DNA from: Eledone cirrhosa
Lineage: Eukaryota > Mollusca > Cephalopoda > Octopoda > Eledonidae
Direction of reading: 5' to 3'
NCBI GenBank assembly: GCA_964016885.1
Contig: OZ024742.1
Span: 2,108,310-2,172,309, forward strand
DNA length: 64,000 nucleotides
Made by a program: the position numbers and the translations under genes. Of this stretch, positions 46,140 through 57,829 are shown piece after piece; position 1 is the stretch's first letter, and each line of letters begins with the position of its first letter. Under the pieces are notes generated by a model. The model saw only the letters and a program-made list of their open reading frames with translations, was not told the DNA's origin and ran no database searches.

Positions 46140-46171
46140 GACCCACCGTCTGACAGTTCAGACGGGGGGTC
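46140..46171. other. Hairpin in the LINE 5' UTR
   Basis: GACCC-A-CCGTCTGA / CAGT loop / TCAGACGG-G-GGGTC: 13 pairs with one mismatch, ~110 bases upstream of the ORF1 start. Confidence 0.6.
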
Positions 46172-46299
46172 AAGCTACACAATAGTATCAAAATTAAATT
46201 TGAACTCACAAAATTTCCGCAATAAATTTGAACAAAACTTCTGCGCGAAGTGAATTACATCTACGTTGTAGAACAGACGACAGCTAGATGAATAGATAC

Positions 46300-46942
46300 A
46301 TAGATATGTTTCTTTTATTTGCCACCAGGGCATCAAAAGTGGGACAAGTACAATGGGGTGAGTTTACAAAACAAGGCGTCCTCAATAAGGAGGAGGCAAT
46401 AACAATATATAAAAATAAAATAAAATATAAGAAAAAATAAAATTTATAACAAAGTCCTCAATAGAGAGGAGGCGCCTTGGGGGGTCGCACACACCCCCGA
46501 AAAAAGTGTGCAACCCTTCTCCTCAGGAGCACAGAGAAGGGGTGCTCCCTTGGTCTTTCATCTTCCTCACCTATAGTCTGATGTAGAGTGAAGGCCCATT
46601 CACACGGGCCATTCTCGCCACTTTCACCCATCTTTCATAGAAACGGCTGGGGTGCAGCACCTCTCTCTCCATCCTGATCCTTCTTCCGAAATGATATCGG
46701 AAGAAACGGACCAGTTGTTGGCCAGAGAGAAAGGTGTCTGACCTTAGTCCTTTCAGACGCGTCCACCATACAACCTCTTTCGCCATGGCTATTACGCACA
46801 GAAACACCGCCTCTCCTTCGTTTTTGAAGAGGGAGGCGGCTTGATCGTTACAATAGACTCGGTGGTCAACCGGATCGGTCCCACCCTTGACAGCAGTTGT
46901 TCGACATAGCCCCACAGATCGGCAATGCCCGAGCAGTGTACC
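46300..46942 (-). pseudogene. Tx1-like LINE, 5'-truncated (copy 2)
   Basis: The 3' UTR with both stem-loops (46485-46514 and 46526-46548) and the last part of ORF2 (SLFKNEGEAVFLCVIAMAKE, VVWWTRLKGLRS, FFRYHFGRRIRMEREVL, RMARVNGPSLY). The 5' truncation abuts (GATA)n at 46943. Confidence 0.88.
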
Positions 46943-46992
46943 ATAGATACATAGATAGATAGATAGATAGATAGAAGTAGATAGACAGATAT
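46943..46992. repeat. (GATA)n microsatellite
   Basis: GATA array between LINE copies 2 and 3. Confidence 0.97.
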
Positions 46993-49900
46993 CTTTCTTT
47001 ATTTGCCACAGGGGCGTACAAAAATGGGACATTACAAGACGTGACGGCGGGGGTTATACATAAAAATAACTTTAACATTAATAAATAACAATAAACTATA
47101 TATAATAAAATAATAGGGGGGAACGTTACTGCGGGGTTGTTTTACACCCCGTGGATAGAACAACCCTCAACACCAGGAACACGTTTTGTAGGTGTTCCTG
47201 TCTTCCCTCTGTTTATCTTCCTCAACCTACAGGTTTATATACAGAGAAGGCTCATTCACTCGGGCGATTATCGCCACATTCACCCACCTTTCAGCGAATT
47301 TACTGCGGTGTAGCACCTCCCTCTCTCCACTCCCACCTTTATTCTGAAGTGGTACTTAAAGAAGGCGATGAGTTGTTGTCCGGAGAGAAAGGTGCTTGCC
47401 CTCAGTCATTTTAACCTCGTCCACCATATTACCTCTTTCGCCATAGCCACCAGACAGAGGAAAACCGCCTCTCCTTCATTCTTAAATGAAGGCGGCTAGC
47501 ACTCGAGGTACCAGGCACCCATTTTCGGTTTTCGCTTGACCCAGGACTGCAGCACTGTTAGTGAGACGAGTTGTGGAAGAGCTTGTCTAACAAACGACAG
47601 CCACACCTGTTCACCGGTCAGGAATACCTAGAGATGGCGTAGCCTCAGCGCGTGTTTGCACATCATCAGCCACGGCATGCCAAACCCTCCGTTAAAAGAG
47701 TGTTGACAGCAGATGGATCTCCTCACCAATGGAGCCTGTTTCTTCCAGAGGAACTTGAAGAGTAGGCATTCCATTTTGGTAAGGTATTCGCGGGGACAAG
47801 GCACGACTGTCAAGCGGTAGTAGATGACGGACGCTATGTAAGTGTTCGCCACCTCCGCTCGACCTTTCAAGGAGAGTTTGCACTCAGCCCACTTCTGGGT
47901 GAGTGCAAACACCTTCGCCGTGACCTCATTCCAGTTCTTGTCCACCTGGAGGTCTGGAACAAACCAGACCCCGAGAAATTTCACCGGTCCTTCCGTCCAG
48001 CGCCCAACGACACTGTCGGAAGGCATAGGTTTGCCTCTCCGTGTGCCGAGTTGCAAACCGATAGACTTGTTTGGGCCTAGTCTTGCTCCTGTCAACGGCT
48101 CGAGAGTCAGTACATACAGAATGGAGCAGAGAGGGCATCCATGACGGATGGAACGTATGATTTGGAATGGCTCTGATAGGTAGCCATTCACCTTGATTGC
48201 TGAGTAGATGCTGGTGTGCATGGCAGCGATCCAGCCTCTGAAAACGGGATCGAAGCCGGCCGCCTTGAGAACCGCTTCCAAGTATTGATGGTTGACCCTA
48301 TCAAAGGCCTTAGACTTATCTAAATTGATCAGAGCCCCACCGAAGCCCGGTTTACACCCTACCCTCTCTATGATGTATCGCATGAGGTGGAGGTTGTCTT
48401 GTTTGCACACGTTTGCGCTTCCCCTACCAGGTTCTCGACGACAAGCGCCAACCTCGCTGCTAACACCTTGGCCAAAATCTTTAACGCTGTGTTGAGCAGA
48501 GTTATGGGCCTGAAATTGCTTATCTCATCCCCCTTGTTCTCATCTTTCCTGATCAGCGTTACTACACCTCTGCCTACAGAACTGGGAATCCTCTCGTTCT
48601 GCTGCCAGTTGCAGTAGACCATCTAAACAGAGTGATTTGCGTTTCCCGCAGCGGCAAGGGGTATCTTCTATTTCGCCCGCTGTGATCGGCCTTTCGCAGC
48701 TCTCCGCATCCGGCTCGAGAGCCGTGTATGCCGTGGAGGTAGGAGCTGAAGTCCATCACCTTGCTCGACGTACCGCTTTGCCCGAACAGTTGTGCAAAAT
48801 GCTGTTGGAAGGCCGTGCACATCTGCTTGGATTCAAGTATAATGCGTCTATCTTTGTCTTGCAAAGACCGAATTGTGGATTTGTTTCCACTTTTCGCCTC
48901 TGCCACTTGGGCCCAGCTAACAGCTTTGGCTCCCTCGTTTCTTAGAGCACGTGTTCTACTTCTGACAATACAACCTTCGTGTTTCACGTTGAAGAACTGG
49001 TCTAGTGCCGTTCTCGCTGTACTGCCATTCCTAAGTGCCTCTTCTACTTTAGCTACCAGTTCCTTTTCAGTTTTATTTTTTTCTAAAGCTACTTCCTTGC
49101 TAAATGCTATCGATTCTATTCTAATTGCTCTCTTGAGAGAGCTCCACCACCTGTTGTTGACGATCAACTGGCACTTAACTAAGGTGCTAATCCGTTTACT
49201 GTAGGCCTTACGCGCCGGGAGCGACATGTTTAGCTTCCAGTATCCGGGTCCCTGTCTATGTATTCTATCAAGGTTGACTATGCAGGTGACTAATTTGTGG
49301 TCTGAATAGGCAACCATATGCATTTGTGGACAGCTTAATGTTTCCTTATCATTCTGTCTAATTAAAAATATATCTAAATACGATCTAGAAGACCCAGTGC
49401 GGTTGCTCCACGTCCACAGTGGTGAACTTGGGAAGTCTAGTCGATATCTATCAGCCAGTTGGAATTGGCTGATGAGATGTTTGAGGCTATTACACCCCCT
49501 CTACTATTACAAGCTCCTACATAGTCGCAACGTGCATCTAAGATGCCATTCTAGTCCCCCGCTAACACTAAGGAGCGAGGCGTTCCCAGGAATGGCTCCA
49601 GACGCTTGAAGAACTCTGGTCCCGATGTCCCAGTCGGGGCATATACAGCCACCAGTCTGAAAGCTCCACCTTCACTACCATTCACGTCCAGGACTACCAG
49701 GGTGCCCTCCGAGTCCAAGTGAATCGTCTGTATTTTGAATCCATGTTTTTTCGAAAGAGAACAGCAAATCCCCCTCCACTCCTGGCTGACAGAGAGATGC
49801 GTAGATCTCAAAATCATCGAACATGGGGGTTAGCTACATCTATACAATGTGACCTGTGATCATTTAAAAGCTGGCCCTGTTTCCAGGACATGCCCATGCT

Positions 49901-50815
49901 ACGTACATTCAAACATCCAGCTTGTACAGTCGCCATGTTGGTGAAGAAGAGTTAAGGAGAGAAAAGGCAGGAACACTTACCTTTTCGTTTCCTGGAGGTC
50001 GGGTTGTTCGATCTCCATGTCCATATTGGTGGTGTTTGGGGAGGGAGGGAATCCTTTTAGCAGGACACGGTTAAGGGTTTTTTGGCAAGGGGGGCTCATA
50101 TCATGTGGGAAGTTCTTTTATAAAGTTTCGTACTGTAGGGTTGTTACCCTGATAAGTTTGAGGTTTGGGGGTGGGTCGTTCGTGGGGAAGGTTTTCCCTT
50201 CCATTTGTATTGTGGAGTCCTTTCGGACAGTTTCCACCAGTTCTTTGTTTCTTGATTTTATGTATGTGTAATGTGTTTTGTTTTTTATGTGTACTATTTC
50301 TGTTTGTAGTTTTCTTTTTGAGATTGGGGTTTGTGATTGTAGTGGTGTGGGTGTTTGTTTTGTTGGAGAAGTGTCTGGTTGTGTTGTTGGTGTGGTTGTC
50401 ATTTGTGGCGGTATGTTTATGTCAATGTTGGGTGTGTGCGTGTTTTCAGTTGATGTTTTTGTTGTATTTTTTTTCTGTCTTTTTTGCTTCTTGGATTTTT
50501 TGGGTTAGCCCCTTCATCCTCACTTGGAGATGTTGAGGTTCCCGTGTCTGAGGTGTTATTGTGGGTAGGTGGGAGGGGTATGTTGTGTGGTAGTGGAGTG
50601 TTTGTGTGTGCGATGGTGGGAGTGTTGGACTGAGGGGGAAGGGGTGGGACAGAGTCCTTCAGGGGAATTTTTGGTGTGGTGTCTTTTGTGGTTTGTGATA
50701 GTTGGGTGAATGTTGATGATTTGGGGGTTGTGTTTTTTGTTTTCGGGTGTGTCTGTTGTAGTTTTGAGGTTGGCAACAACGCCTTCTTTTGTTTTTCCAC
50801 ATCCAGCATTGGGCA
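46993..50815 (-). pseudogene. Tx1-like LINE with internal deletions (copy 3)
   Basis: Minus strand, 5' to 3': C-terminal half of ORF1 starting just after the CCHC knuckle (MLDVEKQKKALLPT, 50809) with the Pro/Thr-rich tail, then ORF2 pieces: FRLVAVYAPTGTSGPEFFKR, YSDHKLVTCIVNLDRIHRQG, EAKSGNKSTIRSLQDKDR, DENKGDEISNFRPITLLNT, INLDKSKAFDRVNHQYL. About 47 codons including YADD are deleted in frame at ~48100, and ~200 codons near 47510. Several frameshifts. 3' UTR stem-loops at 47134-47166 and 47174-47200. The 5' truncation abuts (GATA)n at 50818. An older copy than copy 1. Confidence 0.88.
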
Positions 50816-50817
50816 AA

Positions 50818-50863
50818 ATGATAGATAGATAGGTATATAGATAGATAGATAGATAGATAGTTA
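50818..50863. repeat. (GATA)n microsatellite
   Basis: GATA array at the 5' truncation of LINE copy 3. Confidence 0.97.
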
Positions 50864-51009
50864 GAACCTGATGTTAACAAATGCAACTAGGAAAACTGCG
50901 AAGTATTAGAAGACACCTAATTTCAGTTCCAAGAAGAACCTATCTTCAATACCAAAAACAACTTTTTCGTGTCACTTATAATTTTATATGTTATAACATA
51001 ATCATTTCT

Positions 51010-51217
51010 AGTATAGGCTCAAGGACAGCAATTTTGGGGGGAGGGGGAAGTCGATTAAATCGACCCCGGTGTATTTCTGGTACTTTATTTTATCGACCCC
51101 GTAAGGATGAAAGGCAAAGTTAACCTCGGCGGGATTCGAACACAGACCGTAAAGGACCGTAACTCTATGCTGCAAAGCATGATGACCGACTCTCTACCGA
51201 TACTGCCAATCCACCGA
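51010..51217 (-). mobile_element. tRNA-derived SINE (family B)
   Basis: Minus strand: head 'cggtggattggcagtatcgg', box B GTTCGAATCC (51132-51141), body 'gccgaggttaactttgcctt' and 'acggggtcgataaaataaag', tail 'gtcgatttaatcgacttccc' and 'ccaaaattgctg'. The most complete 3' region of the family in this window. Confidence 0.88.
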
Positions 51218-51837
51218 TGTGCGTCTCAGGTCCGTCCTTTCTAGAATCCAGAAGTTGTTTTGGTCCAGGCCCGATAGTATATATTCACCATAATCCACGT
51301 GTCACCGACACCAATACAAATAACGTATTGTGTACACTCTGGTACCGGTCTACCTTTAAATCTTACCTCATTGTGTGATGTGGGCAGCCGGGGCCATAGT
51401 GAATATAATTCCCAAGTCTTCGTTTAACCCTATATTATATCATACTTTATATATTATATTATATCATACTTTATAAATTATATTATCTATAATATAAAGC
51501 TGACGGCTGTATGTATGTAACAAACTTTTCGCCAAACGTCTGGACGAAACAGCATCAAATTTGCACCATAGATGTAACTTTTTCTAAGTAAAAAGGTGAG
51601 GATATTTTTGTCTACTGAATTTTGTTAAAAGATTAAAGATATTATTTAAATATTCACTTCTTTAAAATTTCAAATGTCAACACTTCCGGTTATACGACAT
51701 TCCTCACTTTTTCTTATGACGTCGCACAACATTCCCCTCTTTTTCTTAGTCTGTCTTTTTAGATAGATACATAGCTATAACGTAGCGCCCTTATAATATG
51801 TTTCTGTGTGTCTGGCTGTCTGCATTAGATAACGTTT
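51218..51837. other. No gene recognised
   Basis: AT-rich. The segment from about 51485 ('ataaagctgacggctgtatg') has the look of a dispersed repeat edge, but I could not place it. Confidence 0.35.
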
Positions 51838-51948
51838 TTTCTAAATATTTACTTCTGCGTTCACAGATTGATTTTTTTAGTTTCAGAAGATCACGTTAAG
51901 GGTGAAAGCCTTTGCTTAAACTCTAATCTGTTATTTTAATATATATAT
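51838..51948 (+). repeat. Solo terminus of the 55.5-58.8 kb Penelope family
   Basis: Matches 58727-58838: 'acttctgcgttcacagattg', 'tttagtttcagaagatcac', 'gttaagggtgaaagc', 'taatctgttattttaat'. No coding part attached. Confidence 0.8.
51879..51922 (+). ncRNA. Hammerhead-like motif (CAGAAGA core), shortened stem III loop
   Basis: Stem I AGUUU/AAACU, core CAGAAGA (U4 replaced by A), stem II partly broken (CAC/GGG), GAAA, stem III AGC/GCU closed by CUUU, H17 = U. Ribozyme-derived but probably inactive. Confidence 0.5.
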
Positions 51949-52032
51949 TCGTGTACAGATATTTTTGCATACACAAAAACAAAGACCTATTTATTTCACG
52001 AAAGAACAGACGGCTTATCGACATTGTTACTG

Positions 52033-52444
52033 TTCGAGGTTAGAGGACCACAGTCTTTCCAAGATCTGAGAACCATCAATGGCCATCAATGTTCCACTTA
52101 CTGTTAGGCTTGCCAGATGCGTGGTATGTTACATGATGACAGCCATTGACACCTCACCCTGCTAAATAACTAAAGTCCCTTCTCAGCTGCGAAAACTTTT
52201 TGCTATTATGCTGCACAACTGCGATCTCGCCGACCCTCTCGCACTGTGGAACAACCACCGCGAAAGTCTAAGTGAGGACACCCTCCACCGCACACGCAGA
52301 CACAATCCAAACGTAACATATGATGTCGTTTTCAATGAGGCGCTCATTTGTCTTGAAAACAGTGTCCAGAGGTCAACGTCTACAGAGCTTCTCCATGAGA
52401 TGAGCTACGAGATCAATGCTTCTCCCATGGTCAATTGTATGTAG
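52033..52444 (+). pseudogene. Helitron replicase-helicase relic
   Basis: The plus strand reads VRGPQSFQDLRTINGHQCST, ACQMRGMLHDDSH.HLTL, then after a frameshift LRKLFAIMLHNCDLADPLAL, WNNHRESLSEDTLHRTRRHN and YDVVFNEALICLEN. This matches, in order, the conserved region preceding the Pif1-type helicase of animal Helitrons (GP.SF.DLRT.NG, .LL.DD.HW, LF..IL..C....P..LW). At least three stops and one frameshift. No Walker motif or Rep motif is present. An independent sign that Helitrons have inserted here. Confidence 0.75.
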
Positions 52445-53370
52445 GATGCTCTAGGGTGAGCTCGCCAAACAATCTCTTCATCTTTACCCAGGAGGGTGTA
52501 ACAAAACATATTGTATACTCTGAGGCTCTAACAATGTAATTTAAATATTTTCTGTTACTTGGAATTTCCATTATGGTTGTACAAATTATTGTTTGTTAAA
52601 AAATGTGTTCTATGTTCAGCCTTTATTGTTATAACTATCAATTTTCTTTAACGTACTGGCTGCTGAACTGGGGAATCCTAAAAACTATTCAAACCCAACA
52701 TCAGACACGTTAACCCCCACCAACCCCCCATCCAAACCTCGCAGACTTGAGAGGGCGTGCGGTATCTTTGCACTGGAGTGGCGGGGGGATTTCTGAAAAG
52801 ATAAAATGCCGGTATACCTAGCCGAGCACCAGCCGGACGAGCTAGCTATTATCATATAAAGTTTGCTATGAACACTTCATTAGTCAAACAAATATATTTG
52901 GAAGAGGGATAAGTGATAGGAAACTCCCAGGAGAGGTGGACAGCAGAAGGTTTTCAGAGAAGAAATCCCCACAAGCGAGTGTTTTAGACCTTAACATCTT
53001 ACACACTAACGAGGGGGGCGCATCTAGGTCATGACTCCTAGGCGCCCTTCAGTTGACATTTGGCCATTCGGATAACGGACACTTGTTGTGTATTTAAACC
53101 GTATGGGGATTTTTCTAACAGGATCTATGTGAAGTAACCCAGAAAGATCCCCTGAAAAATCCCTTGAATCAACATATAAGGATTTAGCGAAGATGAACCT
53201 TTATATAATATATTTTTTCCATTCTATCGATCGGAACAGCAAGGTATCTGTAATGAAATATATTTTATAACTAACTACAATCCCAAACTTAGCTCGTTGC
53301 ACTTCAGCCAATGCACAACACCGAATCCCGTTCATACTGAAAGCAGCATTACGACAACAAAGATATAACC
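52445..53370. other. No gene recognised
   Basis: Unassigned sequence of ~920 bp. No frame, promoter box or repeat unit stands out. Confidence 0.4.
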
Positions 53371-53372
53371 AA

Positions 53373-53432
53373 TGGCGTCCCTTGTTTTAGAAAGGGCGTA
53401 AGCGGCGTCCCTTGTTTTAGAAAGGGCGTAAG
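53373..53432. repeat. 30-bp tandem duplication
   Basis: 'ggcgtcccttgttttagaaa' plus 'gggcgtaagc' twice in succession. Confidence 0.95.
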
Positions 53433-53489
53433 CGACACATAGTCGTACGTGTTATAAAATACACAAAACCATCAGGAATGGGACGTTAA

Positions 53490-53546
53490 AAATTAAACTT
53501 TAAAAAGCTACCAATAGCTGAAACCGGTCAATATTTAAACAAATGA
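53490..53546 (+). ncRNA. Hammerhead relic (3' half)
   Basis: AGCU-ACCAAU-AGCU stem II, GAAA, palindromic stem III ACCGGU and cleavage-site C are in order, but the CUGANGA core has decayed (CUUUAAA) and stem I does not pair. Confidence 0.35.
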
Positions 53547-53903
53547 GATAAAGAACATTCTTTTTACAATCCCTACAAACACCATCCAGAAAGCAATATA
53601 ATTTGGTATGAAATCATTTCTATTTGTTGTGTAAAGATTCCTGTACAGAAACTATTAAGTGGATCTTCAACAGATCATTATCATATTTCGTATATATATA
53701 TATACATACATACATACACACATACACACATATATATATATATTAATATGGCAAATCACTGATGAGGGACTGATTTTATAATATGTAACCCATGTGCAAC
53801 CACGCAGTGTTCCTCTTTCTTCCCATGTTTTTCATATGTATATATATATATATATATATACAATATATTAATAAATGGAAACTATATTTATAAAACTATA
53901 ATT

Positions 53904-53967
53904 ATTTTATTATAAATATTTCAAGAGCAACCAAGGCAAATTTCGGTGCGCTTTCATCAGATAAAAT
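53904..53967 (-). ncRNA. Hammerhead ribozyme motif, all parts intact
   Basis: Minus strand: stem I AUUUUAU (53961-53967)/AUAAAAU (53904-53910), perfect 7 bp; core CUGAUGA; stem II AAG.GCACC/GGU.GC.CUU with a large loop; GAAA; stem III AUA/UAU; H17 = A. Flanking sequence ('aatggaaactatatttataa', 'aaatttgttttataaatgtt') is shared with 21049-21165, where the core is mutated. Confidence 0.75.
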
Positions 53968-54054
53968 ATAAAATTTGTTTTATAAATGTTGACATACCCG
54001 CGGAAAAACAACCGTGACAGTTGAAGGTTCTCTGGTTAGTGTATATATATATTC

Positions 54055-54237
<183 letters not shown>

Positions 54238-54382
54238 AAATAGGATTTCGCTTCAAGCATAGCTTTATACAATATGTATAAATATTTCGTATGTCCAAAG
54301 AACTACGGTTTTAGGAAGCCGTAGCTATGCAAACACCGGGGCTAACGCCCTCTGGTGATGTGCAGCAGAGGCAAGGGGGACA

Positions 54383-54426
54383 ACCGTCTATGCATTTCAG
54401 GCTTAACTGGCCTTCGTCAAGACGGT
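54383..54426 (-). ncRNA. Hammerhead motif, left arm (C3 mutated)
   Basis: Minus strand: stem I ACCGUC/GACGGU (perfect 6 bp), core UUGACGA instead of CUGACGA, stem II AGG/CCU, GAAA, palindromic stem III AUGCAU, H17 = A. Confidence 0.6.
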
Positions 54427-54444
54427 CCCTCCCACCGCTTGCGA

Positions 54445-54482
54445 CTGACGAAGGCCAGTTAACCCTGAAATGCATAGACGGT
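54445..54482 (+). ncRNA. Hammerhead motif, right arm (stem I lost)
   Basis: Intact core CUGACGA (54445-54451), AGG/CCU, GAAA (54467-54470), AUGCAU and A17, but the 5' strand of stem I is replaced by the palindrome's loop sequence. Confidence 0.5.
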
Positions 54483-54583
54483 TGTCCCCCTTGCTTCTGC
54501 TGGACATCACCAGAGGGCGTTAGCCGCCCCAGTGTTTGCATAGCTACGGCTTCCTAAAACCGTATTTCTTTGGAGATACGAAA

Positions 54584-55020
<437 letters not shown>

Positions 55021-55065
55021 ATTTTCACCTGTTTTCAAAGTCCACCAGTTGCAAGAGCGGTAAGG

Positions 55066-55109
55066 ATCGTCCTGACGAGAAGCAGTTGAATTCGAAATGC
55101 ATCGACGAT
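55066..55109 (+). ncRNA. Hammerhead ribozyme motif, all parts intact
   Basis: Stem I AUCGUC (55066-55071)/GACGAU (55104-55109), perfect 6 bp; core CUGACGA 55072-55078; stem II GAA/UUC; GAAA 55094-55097; palindromic stem III AUGCAU; H17 = C at 55103. Homologous to the palindrome at 54284-54590, with a compensatory C-G to U-A change in stem I. Confidence 0.75.
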
Positions 55110-55298
55110 TGTCCCCCTTGCTTCTGCCGAACACCGCTTGGTGGCGTCAGCTGCCAGTGTGTTTTTGCATAACTATGGGTTTCTAAATGTTTATTTATAA
55201 ACATACCGTATTCCTTTAGAAATACGCAATTCAAATACATGTTTGTATACAGCTATGTCCGAAGCTAAATCTTAATTCTCTCTATATATTAATATATG

Positions 55299-55353
<55 letters not shown>

Positions 55354-55475
55354 TAATATATATACTAATATATATATACATATATAATCACTTATATATA
55401 TATATATATTATTTCCTAATGTTTGTTGAATGAGTTGGAATTTGGCCAGAGTATCGCTAAAAAGCTTTCTCCGAT

Positions 55476-55522
<47 letters not shown>

Positions 55523-55538
55523 TAAAATAACAGATTAA

Positions 55539-55589
55539 AGTTTAAGCAAAGAATCGCTGCTTTCACCCTAAAAGGGATCTTCTGAAACT
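55539..55589 (-). ncRNA. Hammerhead-like motif in the left terminal repeat
   Basis: Minus strand: stem I AGUUU/AAACU, core CAGAAGA (U4 to A), stem II CCCU/AGGG, GAAA, stem III AGC/GCU, H17 = U. Everything but one core base fits the consensus. Confidence 0.55.
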
Positions 55590-55835
55590 AACAAAGTCAA
55601 TCTGTAAACGCAGAAGTGGATATTTCAAAAAACGTTGCAACCGGAGGAAGACAGGAAGACGATACTTTGGTTCGTGGTAACGTTCGCTGGCAAAGAACGG
55701 GAAAAAACGAATATAATACGTCATTAATAGGAGCAGTGAAAAACAATTACGCGCAAAGACAGAACCACGTTTATGGTATAAAAGAGGTCGTAGACTAATG
55801 TTCTCTTAGATGGTTCATAGAGACGTTCTCTGGCA

Positions 55836-57829
55836 ATGTACGATAATCTGCGAAAAGCAGACAACAAACAGGATAAATTTGGATTTAAAACCTATAATAA
55901 TCCCCCGTGTAACCCAGCATTGCTACCCTTCGAAAATGATGTCTTGGAACTCATTCGGAGTATCAAATTTCGGAATAGGAGCAATTCCTTCCAGCAAGAC
56001 CTGAAAAATAGAATTCGTTCTATTAAGGATTCTAATGCCGTGCACGTCCATTCCGACAAAACTGGCAACCTATATCAAGTGGAGAGCAGTACTTACCATC
56101 AACTACTACATAATGCTGTAACTAAGGATTACCGTAAAACTAATCGGTGCGTCATCAATGAAATCAACGATGCTGGGTTTAAAATCACATCTGATCTCAA
56201 CATCCTGGACCGGACCGAACCTCTGGACCCTATTTCTCCCCACTTTACCCTGAAGGATCACAAATCCAATTTTCCAAACAACCCCTCTATTCGGCTAACC
56301 TTACGAAGTCCGATTTAGGCAGACTTAGTAAAACGATTCTTGATAGAATTATACCTGAAATTAAAAGTTTGGCCCCTCTTGCACTGTGGAACAATTCGTT
56401 CGCGGTGATTGATTGGTTCAACGGCATATGTAACAAGGAACATTGCCGTTTTATCCAATTCGACATCAACAATTACTACTCCTCCATCACTGTACCACTT
56501 CTCCTTAGAGCTATCAATTTCGCTAAAACACTCACAGTGGTTAAGGATTTCGAAGTTGATGTCATCCTCAATGCCCGAAAGTCGGTGATTAATTTCGACG
56601 ACTCTATTTGGATAAAAAAATCCAATAGTACCCCATTCGACGTGAGTATGGGCGCCAGTGATTCTGCGGAGGTTACTGATCTTATCGGCCTTTTCCTTCT
56701 TTTCTCTATCAAGGATGAATTCCCCAACGCCGGCGGTGGTTTGTACCGTGACGATGGTCTTTTGACCATGACTAAGTGCGGACCTCGTGCTTGCGACAGG
56801 TTCAGAAAAGAACTCACAGCCTTCTTTAAAGGCTTCAACCTCTCTATACAGGTTGAGGCCAATCTCTCGGTCGTTAATTACCTCGACGTTACCATCAATT
56901 TATTGAATGGGTTCTATTACCCGTATAGAAAGCCGAATGATACGCTTAATTACATAAGTAAGCATTCCAACCATCCTGCCAGCATAACCAAGAACCTGGT
57001 AAGAAACGTTTCGTTGAGGCTTTCCCGTCTTTCCACCAACGAGCGTATTTTCAACGACCATTCCACTTATTACAATGAAGCTCTTGCTCGAAGTGGATTT
57101 ATCGATAAGGTAGCATATACAGAGTACGAAAATAGACCTAGAAGAAATAGATCCCGTCGCATTTGTTGGTATAACCCACCATATAATATGGAGGTGGCCA
57201 CACCATTAGCTAAGATCTTTCTTTCCCTTATTACGAAGCATTTTCCCCCTACACATAAATATAGTAACATTTTTAATAGAAATACGATTAAAATTTCTTA
57301 CTCTACGACTCCTAACCTTGCACATAACATCACAGCTTCAAATTTAGCCAAACTACCTAGCCGTAGGAACACGTGCAACCCTGTAGTTAGTACTAACTGT
57401 AATTGTAGGAATCGGATTGAATCCGGGAAATACCTCTCTAGTAACATTGTCTACAAATGTAAGGTTGTAACACCCACGTCCCGTAGGGCCTACATAGGGT
57501 TAACTGCCAATAGATTCAAGCAGCGTCTTTACATGCATACCCATTCTTTTCGTTACCCTCTAAGAAGGAATATGACGTCACTTTCAGCTTATATTTGGAG
57601 TCTAAAAGACAACCACACCCAATATAAGTTACACTGGGAGATCCTAGCTAGAGTTAGATCGTATAACGGAAATAAAAGACCATGTGAGCTCTGCGCCGCT
57701 GAGGCTCTGGAAATACTCTACGCCACAGACCACATCTTAAACAAAAAATCTGAGTCAATTTCGGCTTGTAAACATAAATTGCACAAAACTTTCCTGTATT
57801 ACAGCCCCACGTTATACCCTGACGGATAG
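55836..57829 (+). pseudogene. Penelope-like RT with C-terminal GIY-YIG endonuclease (one frameshift)
   Basis: First frame 55836-56318: LLPFENDVLELIRSI, LNILDRTEPLDPISPHFTLK. It shifts frame near 56300 within IRL.NLTKSDLGRL and then runs uninterrupted to 57829. RT motif A FIQFDINNYYSSI, motif B ASDSAEVTDLIGLF, catalytic YRDD at 56744-56755, NYLDVTINLLNGFYYPY and YYNEALARSGF. The GIY-YIG domain begins NIVYKCKV.PTSRRAYIGLT, with FKQRLYMHTHSF, SAYIWSLKD and CELCAAEALEIL (catalytic Glu). The CPLxxC part of the usual Cys linker is absent (CNCRNRIESGKYLSSN). Start codon uncertain. The protein would nick DNA with the GIY-YIG domain and prime cDNA synthesis. Confidence 0.9.

Larger units (their letters stand above)
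40467..46283 (-). mobile_element. Tx1-like LINE, near full length (copy 1)
   Basis: About 5.8 kb on the minus strand: 5' UTR (46030-46283), ORF1, a 33-nt gap, ORF2 and a ~215-bp 3' UTR ending at (GATA)n. One clear frameshift in each ORF and otherwise long open frames suggest a recent insertion. The 5' end also meets a GATA-like repeat (46275-46302) that begins the next copy. Confidence 0.85.

Noticed and set aside
53764..53815. CTGATGA core with GGG/CCC pairing downstream
   Set aside because: No GAAA follows stem II and no closing stem I or cleavage-site U-H could be placed.
55616..55798. A 60-codon frame that recurs exactly at 58559-58741 on the other strand
   Set aside because: Both lie in the inverted terminal repeats of the Penelope-like element; the identity reflects the repeat and not a conserved small gene.
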